This document shows positions 42,068-50,755 of a stretch of 64,000 nucleotides of DNA, piece by piece. Source of the stretch: a bacterium (GTDB lineage: Bacteria; Sumerlaeota; Sumerlaeia; SLMS01; JAHLLQ01). Position 1 is the first letter of the stretch. Every line of letters begins with the position of its first letter. The translations under genes were made by a program, and so were the position numbers. A model generated the notes under the pieces. It was not told the DNA's origin and did not search any database. It worked only from the letters and a program-made list of their open reading frames with translations. The stretch spans positions 320,979 to 384,978 of the forward strand of contig JAHLLQ010000003.1 of the NCBI GenBank assembly GCA_020444065.1. The letters run 5' to 3'.

Positions 42068-42919
42068 ATGCGTCAACTCCTCGGCACAATTTACCTGAGC
42101 CAAATTTGGATGGCCGCCTCTTCGGCAGCGTTCGTGGCGGTGTGTGCACGTCTGCTGGGCGTGGACTTACCGGGCGCTGTGTACTGGCTGGCGTTTGTCG
42201 GAACGTGGTTTGTGTACGTCGTGGACGCGGGGAGGGGCAATTCTCAGGAGGACTGGCGGAATCAGCCGCTGCGGGCGGAGTTTTTCGCTCGAAACCGCGT
42301 GGCGGTGGGGGCGGCGCTGATGGCGGCGATCCTGACGGTGCCGTGGGCTATCGGGCGGCTGCGACTGGATCCGGCGGCGGACTTGCTGCTGCTCGTGCTG
42401 GGGCTGGTGGGGGTCGGGTATGTCGTTGCGTTGCTGCCGTGGGGTGGGGAGCGCCGGACGCTGAAGCAGATCGGCGCGGCGAAGAGTATCGTCATCACGA
42501 TCGCGTGGGCCATCGGTGGGCTCGGCGTGCCGCTGGCGTTGGGACATGCAAACGGCGCGGGACGGGCCGCGCCTCTGTTTGGGATGGCGGCGTTCTTCAC
42601 GCTGCTGCTGTTTCTGGATACGTTGGCGCTGGACGATCGCGACCGCCGCGGTGATGTGCGGTCTGGCGTGGCGACGGCGGCGACGGTTCTGGGGCGTTGG
42701 ACGCGTCCGGTCTTGGAGGCAGGGACGGCGCTTGCGGGATTGTTGTGGCTGGTGCAGGTGCGCGGCGGCGACGCTCGATGGTTGGCGATGGGCGCGACGT
42801 GGCTGGCGTGGGCGGTTGCGGTGCTTCTCCATCATCGATTGAAAGAGCGTGAAATTCCGTGCGGCGTGGCGATCAGCGCGTGGCGCTTTGTGGCGTTGGT
42901 TGTGCTGCTGATGGTGTGA
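42068..42919 (+). CDS. UbiA prenyltransferase-like membrane protein
   Basis: The 283-residue protein has seven or eight hydrophobic helices. The segment LDTLALDDRDRRGDVRSGVATAATVLG keeps the second aspartate motif (DxxxD) of UbiA-type prenyltransferases. The region of the first motif reads FVYVVDAGRGNSQEDWRNQP, with a degenerate aspartate pattern. It may be a member of a UbiA-related subgroup found in cyanobacteria and others that prenylates an unknown substrate, or a non-catalytic relative. Its start at 42068 gives a natural first helix. It ends 2 bases from the convergent unknown gene. Confidence 0.75.
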   Translation: MRQLLGTIYLSQIWMAASSAAFVAVCARLLGVDLPGAVYWLAFVGTWFVYVVDAGRGNSQEDWRNQPLRAEFFARNRVAVGAALMAAILTVPWAIGRLRLDPAADLLLLVLGLVGVGYVVALLPWGGERRTLKQIGAAKSIVITIAWAIGGLGVPLALGHANGAGRAAPLFGMAAFFTLLLFLDTLALDDRDRRGDVRSGVATAATVLGRWTRPVLEAGTALAGLLWLVQVRGGDARWLAMGATWLAWAVAVLLHHRLKEREIPCGVAISAWRFVALVVLLMV

Positions 42920-42920
42920 T

Positions 42921-43652
42921 TCAGTTGCCCGGCAACCACATCGATTCGTTTTGCCATGCGGCGCAGAAGGTTTGCGCGCGGCGGCGGAGTTCGGCATCGG
43001 CGTTAAGCAGAAAGAACACACGCGCGGAGTAGGCGCTGCAGCGGACGGCGTCGATGGTGGAGAAGCCGTGTGTCTCGAGTTGCGCGCGGAGCGTTTCGAT
43101 TTCCTGAAGGTGTCCGCCTTTGCGGCGCGTCTGGTGGTGATAGACAACGACGGGGCGTTGCGTCGGGCCGGAGAGGGCGCACAGTTCGTCGACGGTGATG
43201 CTCTTGCCGGCGTTCTTGAGTGTTGGCGAGTACGTGTCGGGCGCGAGTCCGTTGTCGGGGTCGGCGAAGACGATGTCAGCCTTTGCAAGTTTTGCGAGCG
43301 TTCGCCTAAACCAGTCTTTGCGCGCGGCAAGGCGATCGTTGCTGCGCGCAACGGTGGGGTAGAGGTCGGATGCGTATCGTGCGCGAGGAAGGAGGCGCGC
43401 GGCCTCGAGTGCCGCAATGCTCCGGTTGTTGCTTGTGACGATCTTCTTGAGCGCGTCGAAGAGTTCCGGATCACGGGCGCGCCACTTGTCGGGGTCGTGC
43501 AGGTAGCGTGTGTGGCGTCCGTCGTTGGTCTTTTCGGAGGGATCGGCGTACAGCCACCACGCGATGCCAAATCGTCGATCGGTTCCGGCGAGTTGGCGCA
43601 GCAGTGCGAACTTCATGTAGTCGCCGATGTCGCCGGCGTATCGATCCTGCAT
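42921..43652 (-). CDS. conserved protein of unknown function
   Basis: The 243-residue cytoplasmic protein begins MQDRYAGDIGDYMKFALLRQ. Similar openings (DRYxGDxGDFxKFxLLR) are widespread in otherwise unnamed bacterial proteins. Conserved-looking pieces are GIAWWLYADPSEKTNDGRHTRYL, ADIVFADPDNGLAPD and RPVVVYHHQTRRKGGHLQE. The FADPDNG and VVYHHQ segments have the look of an active site, but I can name no activity. AGGAAA precedes the start. Its 5' end overlaps the DUF1232 gene by 182 bases in another frame. Confidence 0.75.
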   Translation of the reverse strand: MQDRYAGDIGDYMKFALLRQLAGTDRRFGIAWWLYADPSEKTNDGRHTRYLHDPDKWRARDPELFDALKKIVTSNNRSIAALEAARLLPRARYASDLYPTVARSNDRLAARKDWFRRTLAKLAKADIVFADPDNGLAPDTYSPTLKNAGKSITVDELCALSGPTQRPVVVYHHQTRRKGGHLQEIETLRAQLETHGFSTIDAVRCSAYSARVFFLLNADAELRRRAQTFCAAWQNESMWLPGN

Positions 43653-43950
43653 GGGCGATTTCCTGTCGGGGCTTTGCGCGTGCGCGGCATTCTTGCACGA
43701 CGTCTCGCGGGATGAATCGGACGGCGAGCCAGATGAGGCCCGGGACAATGATGACGTCGTCCAGCACACCGAGGACGGGAATGAAGTCCGGGATCAGGTC
43801 GAAGGGCAAGGCGATGTATGCCAGTGCTGCGCCGAGAAGGATCTTCGAAATTCGGGGAGTCCGGGGATGCTTCGCGACGCATCGCCAGACGTGGATTTCC
43901 CGTTTCAGGCGTGTCGAGAGCTTCTCCTTCTGGCGATTTCGGGGCGTCAT
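43471..43950 (-). CDS. DUF1232 (YkvA-like) membrane protein with long overlap
   Basis: The first 95 residues are a normal DUF1232 unit: RISKILLGAALAYIALPFDLIPDFIPVLGVLDDVIIVPGLIWLAVRFIP. The family function is unknown. The frame then continues for another 60 very basic residues (RRRHRRLHEVRTAAPTRRNR...) that overlap the next gene by 182 bases. Such a tail is most simply read as out-of-frame coding DNA that happens to lack stops, so the real ancestral stop may have been lost. The start MTPRNRQKEKL is reasonable. Translation may be coupled to the following gene. Confidence 0.75.
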   Translation of the reverse strand: MTPRNRQKEKLSTRLKREIHVWRCVAKHPRTPRISKILLGAALAYIALPFDLIPDFIPVLGVLDDVIIVPGLIWLAVRFIPRDVVQECRARAKPRQEIAHAGSIRRRHRRLHEVRTAAPTRRNRSTIWHRVVAVRRSLRKDQRRTPHTLPARPRQVARP

Positions 43951-44282
43951 GGGGGTTAGCTGTAGGAGCGGGGTTAGGGGATGTCAAGTCGGGGGGCATT
44001 CTTCGGAGTTGCTCTGCGGCATTGGGAAATGCGCAGAAGCTGGCCGGGGTCAGCGCGAAGTTCGAGCTGGAAATGGACTTCGACAGCGTGCCGATTCTGT
44101 GCGAACGCCATGGGCTGACGTTTCCGGCTATGTAGGATTCCTTTCTTATCGAATTCTGCGACTGGGAGCGCTCTTCATGATAGAGAGCGGGGTGGACGGG
44201 CGTGGAATATGGTTGACCATCGGTTCAGCGTCGGCAAGCTGGTGACGGAAGTTCGATCACCTGACGTCGGGGGGCGCGGGAC
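43951..44282. other. intergenic region with a possible gene remnant
   Basis: The region is between divergent genes. No intact gene is seen. A frame ending at TAG 44133-44135 reads LAGVSAKFELEMDFDSVPIL then CERHGLTFPAM, which looks like the C-terminal end of a real protein without a start or body (entered separately). Confidence 0.4.
44036..44135 (+). pseudogene. possible C-terminal gene remnant
   Basis: About 33 codons read QKLAGVSAKFELEMDFDSVP, ILCERHGLTFPAM and stop. The pattern of a helix then ARYG/ERHG-like ending is typical of cupin and isomerase C-termini. There is no ribosome site, and codons upstream in the same frame do not look coding. It may be chance. Confidence 0.25.
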
Positions 44283-46874
44283 ATGCCGTTCACTTTCAAT
44301 GGAGTGGGAACGCACTACTGGGGCGAGCGCAACATTGTCGTTCGGGAAGGTGCGTGCGAGGCTTGCGGAAAAGTCGGCAAGCTGAAGTCGTATGAGACGA
44401 CCCTTTTCTTTGTCGTTCTATTCATCCCGCTGATCCCGCTGCGGAAGCTTCGCGTGTTCGATCAGTGTCTGAGCTGCAGGCGACATCGTGTGATGTCGAT
44501 GAAGCAGTGGCAGGAAGCACGCGCTACGGTTTCCGAGAAGGAGATCAGCAAGTATCGCGAAGATCCCGACAACATAGAAGCGATCAAGGAGTGTCTCGGC
44601 GCACTCGTGTCGTTGCGTGATACGGAGGGGCTGGCGAACTTCGCGCGCGAAATCCTGCCGCGACACGATCGCAATCCTGAAGTGTTGACCTTGCTGGCGG
44701 ATGCGCAGGGGTTTCTTTGGCTCTACAAAGATGCAGAGGCGAATTTGCGCGCGGCATTGCGGACAGATGGAGAGTACGTGCCGGCCAAGGAGAGCCTTGC
44801 CGAGATGGTTGCGCTTGCTGGGCGACCCGATGAGGCGGAGCAGTTGGCGCAGCACATTATCGATCGCGGTGAGCCCGACAAGGCGTGGTTGCTGTACAAG
44901 ATAGCGGAGTCGCACCAAGCCATCGGGAATCACGCCGCGGCGCTTAGACTGCTGAACCAGTGCGAAGCGCTGGTACCACAGATTCGGCAGAATAAGGACT
45001 TCAACAAATCGCGCAAGTTGTCGGAAAAACTGCAGGGAACAAACAAGCCAATCCGCAAGAAGGCGAAGAAGCTGCGCTCGATCCCCAAGAGCGCGAGATC
45101 GAAGAGCAATGCATCAGGGAAGGTCGCACTGATGGTCAGTCCCGTGCTCCTGCTGTTGGCTCTGCTAGGTTGGTTGTTTGCGGCATGGTATAGCGGCCAA
45201 CACCGGGAGGTCTATCTGGTAAATGGCCTGATGAAGCCATACAGTGTGCGGGTGAATGGCGGCGAGGCGATCAGGCTGCATCCGGGAAGTCCGGTGCCGA
45301 TTGAAGTTCGGGAAGGAATCTTGAACATCGTTCCGGAACCCGGAGACTATGAGATTGAGCCGAAGACGGTGCTTGTGGAGACAGGTTTCTTCGGACGCCC
45401 GATCGCATCGCCGATCTTCGTGATTAACCCGGACCAGGCGGCGATGCTGGAGAGCGTGTTGACACATTACTATCCGAAGGACATGCCCGTTTCGCAGGTT
45501 CCCGAGAACGTGGTTCACCTTCTTGCCGGTGACGTGCTTGTTCGGAAAGATCATGTGGACTATGTCTTCGAGCGCTTTCCCGAGAAGCTTCAGCTCTCCG
45601 ACAATAAACTCGCCAAGAGGACGCGACTGACTGTCGTGGATCCGAGGCGATGGATTCTTGCCCCCGGTGTGGTCTCTGCGGTAGAGGGCTCTGACGCCGA
45701 GTCGTATGCGAATCTGGCGCGGGCAATGGTCGCCCGATTCAAGTTGGATCCGGGCGATTACGACGCGATGTATGAATTCTGTTCGATGTCCTCGATCGAT
45801 GATGCGACGGAGGTTCTCCAGCCCTTCCTCGATAGGCGCCCGATCGATCCTGTCTTGCATGAGGCGTGGTTGAATATGGCTGAAGGCAATCTACCGCCCG
45901 GGGAGCTGGAGGCGATCTATGACGAGTTGCTATCTGAGTACCCGAACGATCCGGATGTGCTGTTCCTAAGAGGGAGGTTGGCGACAGACCCAGACGAGGT
46001 TGCTTCCTACTATCGTCGGGGTATCGAGGCGGGCGGGAACAATTCGGAGTGCCTGTATGGAATGGCTTCTCTCTACCATTGCTACGGGGAGAGTCAGCAA
46101 GCGAAGGAGTACGTGGAAAAGGCGATTGCGCAAGAGCCGGACAATGTAGGCTATCTTCTTCTTGCTGAAGCCATCTCGCTTGCACGGAGGGACTACAATG
46201 CAGCCTTCGATTACTCCTGCACACGACTGGGACTTTGCCAGGTCGGCATCGCAGACATTGCGTCTCAGGCTACTTACGCAAAGGCGGCGGGGAGAGAGGA
46301 AGACTTCAAGAACTCAATGCGCCGAGCAAAGGCAATGATGGGCGAGGTTTTCGGGGCGAGCGGAATCGAAGCTCTCGTTGCGCAACAAGAGGAACGAAGC
46401 GCATTCCGAGATGGGCAGTACGAGGAGTGGTTCGCTCGATGGAAAGATTATTCGCCGGGGTATCCACACAAAGAGATGCTGGGGAAGATGTGGTACGGAG
46501 AGACGAGCGATTTGGGTGCGATCATTCAGCAAGCGCAGGACGATTTTGATCTGTCTGACGCTGCCCTTGCCTCAGTTGCCCTGAATCGAGCGGGGGCGAT
46601 TGAGGAACGCGATGCTATGATCGAGCGGATGGTCAATCTGATGGGTTCGACGGGCGAGTATGATGTCCTGATTGCAGCCCTGAATGAAGAGTCGGCTCTT
46701 CCGCCGGAGAAGTTGGTTCGCCTTGAGTGCGATCCGTCGGATAAGAAGTGTATCTTCCTTGTTCTCGGGGAGCTTTACCCCGAACACCGCGATCTCTACT
46801 GGGCAACGGCGAAGAAATTGAATTCCGGGTTCGGCCCGATTTCTCTCCTGGTGGAGAAGTACACGACGCAATGA
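44283..46874 (+). CDS. zinc-ribbon and TPR membrane protein
   Basis: The 863-residue protein opens with a zinc ribbon (CEACGK and CLSCRRH, about residues 24-67) with LKSYETTLFFVVLFIPLIPLRKLRVFDQ between the cysteine pairs, an arrangement found in a family of bacterial TPR proteins. A cytoplasmic TPR block (about 80-250) precedes one membrane span (ALMVSPVLLLLALLGWLFAAWY, near residue 290). A PEGA-like region (YLVNGLMKPYSVRVNGGEAI) and further TPRs extend to the end. Its stop overlaps the start of the M48 peptidase (ATGA), so the two are translationally coupled and probably work together in envelope proteostasis (inference). Confidence 0.85.
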   Translation: MPFTFNGVGTHYWGERNIVVREGACEACGKVGKLKSYETTLFFVVLFIPLIPLRKLRVFDQCLSCRRHRVMSMKQWQEARATVSEKEISKYREDPDNIEAIKECLGALVSLRDTEGLANFAREILPRHDRNPEVLTLLADAQGFLWLYKDAEANLRAALRTDGEYVPAKESLAEMVALAGRPDEAEQLAQHIIDRGEPDKAWLLYKIAESHQAIGNHAAALRLLNQCEALVPQIRQNKDFNKSRKLSEKLQGTNKPIRKKAKKLRSIPKSARSKSNASGKVALMVSPVLLLLALLGWLFAAWYSGQHREVYLVNGLMKPYSVRVNGGEAIRLHPGSPVPIEVREGILNIVPEPGDYEIEPKTVLVETGFFGRPIASPIFVINPDQAAMLESVLTHYYPKDMPVSQVPENVVHLLAGDVLVRKDHVDYVFERFPEKLQLSDNKLAKRTRLTVVDPRRWILAPGVVSAVEGSDAESYANLARAMVARFKLDPGDYDAMYEFCSMSSIDDATEVLQPFLDRRPIDPVLHEAWLNMAEGNLPPGELEAIYDELLSEYPNDPDVLFLRGRLATDPDEVASYYRRGIEAGGNNSECLYGMASLYHCYGESQQAKEYVEKAIAQEPDNVGYLLLAEAISLARRDYNAAFDYSCTRLGLCQVGIADIASQATYAKAAGREEDFKNSMRRAKAMMGEVFGASGIEALVAQQEERSAFRDGQYEEWFARWKDYSPGYPHKEMLGKMWYGETSDLGAIIQQAQDDFDLSDAALASVALNRAGAIEERDAMIERMVNLMGSTGEYDVLIAALNEESALPPEKLVRLECDPSDKKCIFLVLGELYPEHRDLYWATAKKLNSGFGPISLLVEKYTTQ

Positions 46875-48826
46875 CGAACAAGCACTACCGCGACCTGGTA
46901 CGAAAGCTCGAGGCGAAGTGGCAGAGTTCTCCTCGTCGCGTGATCGTTGGCGGGTGGCTATACGGCATCTGGGGTTATGTATGGATGCTGACATTCATTC
47001 ACCTGATCTTCGTGGTGCTTGCTGTACTGATTGGAGCACTCTCGTACTACTTGTCGCTCATGGCAAAGACGGATGGTTCCGATGGTGCGATCATGCTCTA
47101 TATTGGCGGAGCCATCTCGCTCGGCATTTACGTCTTTCTGTTGTCGAAAATCGTTTTCATCAGGGAGCCGGAATCAAACGATTACGTTCTGACGCGAGAG
47201 GAAGCGCCGGGCCTCTTCGAAATGGTGGAAGAGGTTCGCGAGGCATTGGGTGCGCCGGAAATTCACCGAATTGTCATTGTTCCGGAACACAATGCAGGCA
47301 TCAGTTCCTGGCCGCGCCTGGGTTTGCTTGGCTACCCCGTGAACACTCTTGTGGTTGGGATGGCCTTCATGATGGCGCATCCGCCGGACGAGTTGCGTGA
47401 CACGATCGGCCACGAATTGGGTCATTTGATCGGTCGGCATACGCGTCTTGGCCGGTGGCTCTTTCGACTCGGTCAATCATGGGGCGGGCTGAACCAAAGT
47501 CTTGATCAAACGATGCTTGATCGCGGACCAACGAGGTTCCTTGTGCGTTTCATGAGAAAGCATCTCTCGGAACGTTATTGGAGGGGGCTCAGCGCGCGGG
47601 CAGGATTCCTGAGGCGCCACCACGAATTCGAAGCTGACGCCATCGGCATGTCATTGACCAACAAGGAGACGGCGGTTCGATCGCTGTATCGCGCCGAGGT
47701 CCTGCACGAAGCAATGGTGCGCGTGTTCTGGCCGACGGTCTGGCGGCGGGCGAACGAGGATGATCTTCCTCCGGCTCGCGTTTATGATTTGATCGAGGAG
47801 GCGATGCGAAAGCCTCTGGACGAGGCTGAAGAGGAACTGATTCGCAAGAACCTCGCTTCACGTCGTACGATTATCTGGGAAGACCATCCTTGCCTTCGGG
47901 AGCGAGTTGTGGCGCTCGGCGGTCGTACGCCGGAGATCTATGATTTTCCCGAGCCGATCAGTGCAGAGGAGTCGTCCTTTGTGCAGCTTCTCATTCCGGC
48001 CGCGCGCGAGCACTATCTGACGTTGTTCTCAAATATGTGGAAGGCGGACGTGATTCAGGGATGGCGCGAGGCACACGAGCGCGGGAAGTTCGAGCAAACG
48101 AAGATCGCCGAGTTGAGTCAGAAGGAAGAGCCGCTGACGGAGAATGAGGCATGGATCCTCACGGCATGCCGAATGAATCGTTCGTCGGAGCCCCTGAAGG
48201 TTGAAATCGCGGAGCAGTTCCTGCGCGATTATCCCGAACATGCGGATGCGAATTTCGCGCTTGGGCGACTCTATCTGCGAAATGGTGAGGATGATCGCGC
48301 GGTCCCACTTCTGAAGCGCGCCTCGGCCAGTAGTACTTCATGCAGGAAGGACGCTTTGTGTGCTCTCTTCGAGTACTACGAGAAGCTTGGACGCTTTGAT
48401 GAACTGGATGCGACCGAGAAGGAGATCGAGGCGCTGAACCTGGACCTGAAGAAGGCTGGGATTGAGCGCGGCGACATCCACGTCGACGACTACTTCTCCC
48501 CACACGACTTGAGCGCAGAGTTCGTCCACAGGCTTTGTGTCATCCTGGAACGCACTGGAGTGATCGAGGAGGCCTGGCTGGCGCAGAAGCGTGTCGAGTT
48601 TCTAAGCGACATCCCGTGCTATGTGCTACTGGTTCGATTCAAGCGCTCGCCCCTTCAGGATACGCGCGAGAGAGATGCCCGTCTGATTCAGGAGCTCGCC
48701 CGTTGCACGAATCCACCACTTCTTGTAGGGAGTTTCAGTCGAACTTCGGCTCGTCCACGCAACCGGCTTTCTTCCGTTCCGGGAAGTCGTATTTATCGAC
48801 GCGATCCATGGACGGGAAAGCGCTAG
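46871..48826 (+). CDS. M48 family metallopeptidase with TPR tail
   Basis: The 651-residue protein has two N-terminal membrane spans (TFIHLIFVVLAVLIGALSYYLSLM; IMLYIGGAISLGIYVFLLSKIVF). The M48 catalytic domain follows, with HELGHLIGRHT as the HExxH zinc motif near residue 178 and HHEFEADAIG as the downstream glutamate ligand. This is the HtpX/STE24 arrangement: a zinc peptidase that cuts membrane or secreted proteins. The C-terminal part has TPR-like helices (ADANFALGRLYLRNGEDDRAVPLLKRA). Its ATG overlaps the stop of the zinc-ribbon/TPR gene. Its 3' end overlaps the response regulator by 4 bases, convergently. Confidence 0.92.
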   Translation: MTNKHYRDLVRKLEAKWQSSPRRVIVGGWLYGIWGYVWMLTFIHLIFVVLAVLIGALSYYLSLMAKTDGSDGAIMLYIGGAISLGIYVFLLSKIVFIREPESNDYVLTREEAPGLFEMVEEVREALGAPEIHRIVIVPEHNAGISSWPRLGLLGYPVNTLVVGMAFMMAHPPDELRDTIGHELGHLIGRHTRLGRWLFRLGQSWGGLNQSLDQTMLDRGPTRFLVRFMRKHLSERYWRGLSARAGFLRRHHEFEADAIGMSLTNKETAVRSLYRAEVLHEAMVRVFWPTVWRRANEDDLPPARVYDLIEEAMRKPLDEAEEELIRKNLASRRTIIWEDHPCLRERVVALGGRTPEIYDFPEPISAEESSFVQLLIPAAREHYLTLFSNMWKADVIQGWREAHERGKFEQTKIAELSQKEEPLTENEAWILTACRMNRSSEPLKVEIAEQFLRDYPEHADANFALGRLYLRNGEDDRAVPLLKRASASSTSCRKDALCALFEYYEKLGRFDELDATEKEIEALNLDLKKAGIERGDIHVDDYFSPHDLSAEFVHRLCVILERTGVIEEAWLAQKRVEFLSDIPCYVLLVRFKRSPLQDTRERDARLIQELARCTNPPLLVGSFSRTSARPRNRLSSVPGSRIYRRDPWTGKR

Positions 48827-49980
48827 TTGACAACCTGCATGACAACAGCGGTCAGGTCATCGCGGCGGGTGGTTGAGCCGGTGAAGGCGTCGACGTCTTT
48901 GGAGATGACATCGACGATGTCCTGGGGCGAGTGCGCGCCGTATTCGGCCAGCAGATCGCGAATGCGTGTGTCGGGATAGAGCTCGCCGTCGTCATTGCGG
49001 CATTTCAGCAGGCCGTCGGTGTAGAAGACGATCTTGTCGCCTTCTTCGAGGGCGACGCTGGTTTCTTCGAAGGTCGCGTCCTGGAACGCGCCGACGGGTT
49101 GGCCGCTGACGCGCATGACTTCGACGGAGTCGGTGCCCATGCGATACACGAGCGGATACGGCAGGCCGGCGGAGGTGACGGTGAACTGGAACCGGTCGGG
49201 GTTGTAGCGCGCATAGATGCACGTGGCGAGTTCCCACTTCGAGAGCGTGAGCATCAGGTGCGCGTTGATGCGCGCGGTGGTCAGCATCGCGTTGTAAAGG
49301 CCGGTGCACTGGCCCTGCAGGAAGGTCTTGATGCGGAAGGTGTTGAGGGCCGGCACGACACCGCAACCGGCGAAATCGATCAGCATAATTCCAAGCGTTC
49401 CGTCAGCCAGCGAGACGAGATCCCAGAAGTCGCCACCGAGAGTTTCGCTGGGGCGCCAGAGCGCGGAGATTTCGAGGCCATAGGAGCCGGGCATTTCTTC
49501 GAGGCGCTCGGCTTTAGGCAGGAGGCTTTCCTGGACGCTGCGGGCGGCGGCGAGTTCGCGGTAGAGGCGTTCGCTCTGGCGGCGGGATTCGACCTGGAGT
49601 TCGCGCAGCTTCAGGTGGGTCTGCATGCGGGCGAGGAGGACATCGATGTCGATGGGCTTGGTGACGTAATCGTTCGCGCCGGCCTGGAGGCCCGCGACGA
49701 CGTCCTGCGAGTCGGCCTTCGCGGTGACCATGATGACGGGGAGATCCTGGGTGCGGTGTTTCGAGCGCAAAATCTGGCAGACCTGGATGCCGCTCAGCCC
49801 TGGCATCATGATGTCGAGCAGGACCATTTGCGGGAGGTTGTGCTCGATGAGCTCGAGGGCTTCGAGCCCCGAGGCGGCGGTCTGAACCTGGTATCCGCTG
49901 TCCTCGAGATCCTGGACGAGGAGTTCGCGGTTGTACTCGTTATCATCGACGACGAGGATATGAGCCTTGCTGCCGGGCAT
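48823..49980 (-). CDS. response regulator with PP2C-type phosphatase output
   Basis: The 385-residue protein joins a receiver domain (residues 6-125: ILVVDDNEYNRELL, phosphoacceptor Asp in MVLLDIMMPG, K in VTKPID) to a SpoIIE/RsbU-like PP2C phosphatase (about 175-385: GGDFWDLVSLADGTLGIMLIDFAGCGV, AGLPYPLVYRMG, IVFYTDGLL, TRRDDLTAVVM). The metal-binding aspartates are kept, but the usual GHG turn is FAGCG. Such proteins dephosphorylate anti-sigma-factor antagonists in partner-switching pathways; no partner gene is nearby. It is divergent from exbB. Confidence 0.93.
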   Translation of the reverse strand: MPGSKAHILVVDDNEYNRELLVQDLEDSGYQVQTAASGLEALELIEHNLPQMVLLDIMMPGLSGIQVCQILRSKHRTQDLPVIMVTAKADSQDVVAGLQAGANDYVTKPIDIDVLLARMQTHLKLRELQVESRRQSERLYRELAAARSVQESLLPKAERLEEMPGSYGLEISALWRPSETLGGDFWDLVSLADGTLGIMLIDFAGCGVVPALNTFRIKTFLQGQCTGLYNAMLTTARINAHLMLTLSKWELATCIYARYNPDRFQFTVTSAGLPYPLVYRMGTDSVEVMRVSGQPVGAFQDATFEETSVALEEGDKIVFYTDGLLKCRNDDGELYPDTRIRDLLAEYGAHSPQDIVDVISKDVDAFTGSTTRRDDLTAVVMQVVN

Positions 49981-50068
49981 GGTATGGCCTCAAATGCGGA
50001 CGTTTGCGGCCGTCGGGCCTCTCGGCTCGGCGGCAGGCGGACGATTTTCCTCACACCCCGGAGACTGT

Positions 50069-50755
50069 ATGCCGACCGAAACAGCGTTGCAACGATATGT
50101 ATTGAACGGCGGCGTCATGATGATCTTCCTGGTGCCGCTGGCGCTGCTGATGATCGCCTTCGTGATCCAGGGCTTCATCAATCTGCGGCGCGGGCGAATC
50201 TGCCCGCGGAACTACGCGCAGCGGCTGGCCCAGAAGCTGGGTACGGGGATTTCGCACCGCAAGGCGGAGGAGATGCTGGAGTCGGAGAATCACAGCATCG
50301 GGCTGATTCTGCGGCGGGTTCTGCGGCACCTGGAGTTCAAGGCAGACGCGGATCCGGCGGAGTTGCTGCGGACGGAGATCGAGGAGGAATGCGCCGCGGT
50401 TCAGCAACGGAACAGCCAGTTGGCCGTTGTTTACAATGTCGCGCCGCTGATGGGGTTGCTCGGCACGGTGTTCGGCATGATCCGAACGTTCCGGGACTTC
50501 ACGGCGTCGGCGGATCCGTCGATTCGCGAGCTGAGTACGGGCATCAACCTGGCGCTGCTGACGACGGCGTGGGGCCTGTCGATCGCGATTCCGGCGTTCC
50601 TGTTTCTGTATATCTTCGCGCGTCGGATTAACACGTATGAGCAGGTGATTCTGCAGCGCGAGGGCTCGGATGCGCTGCATGTGGTGCTGCGGGCGATCGG
50701 GTTCGAGCAGGCTTCGCGCAGCACGACATCGATCCCGCGTGAGGAGTCCGATTGA
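50069..50755 (+). CDS. exbB: MotA/TolQ/ExbB proton channel protein
   Basis: The 228-residue protein has three membrane spans: VMMIFLVPLALLMIAFVIQG, VVYNVAPLMGLLGTVFGMIRTF, and STGINLALLTTAWGLSIAIPAFLFLYIFA. The APLMGLLGTVFGM and ALLTTAWGLSIAIPA segments are the family core. With the next gene (exbD) it forms a proton channel that powers TonB- or Tol-type transport. Start 50069 has CCGGAGA upstream. Stop and next start overlap as TGATG. Whether it serves ExbB or TolQ cannot be told, so the symbol is provisional. Confidence 0.9.
   Translation: MPTETALQRYVLNGGVMMIFLVPLALLMIAFVIQGFINLRRGRICPRNYAQRLAQKLGTGISHRKAEEMLESENHSIGLILRRVLRHLEFKADADPAELLRTEIEEECAAVQQRNSQLAVVYNVAPLMGLLGTVFGMIRTFRDFTASADPSIRELSTGINLALLTTAWGLSIAIPAFLFLYIFARRINTYEQVILQREGSDALHVVLRAIGFEQASRSTTSIPREESD

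Noticed and set aside
42167-43570. 467-codon minus-strand frame spanning two genes
   Set aside because: It runs through the UbiA-like and the unknown gene without domain structure and is extremely Arg/Pro-rich.
43818-44135. 105-codon frame leading to the stop at 44135
   Set aside because: Most of it is antisense to the DUF1232 gene; only the last ~33 codons might be a remnant, entered separately with low confidence.
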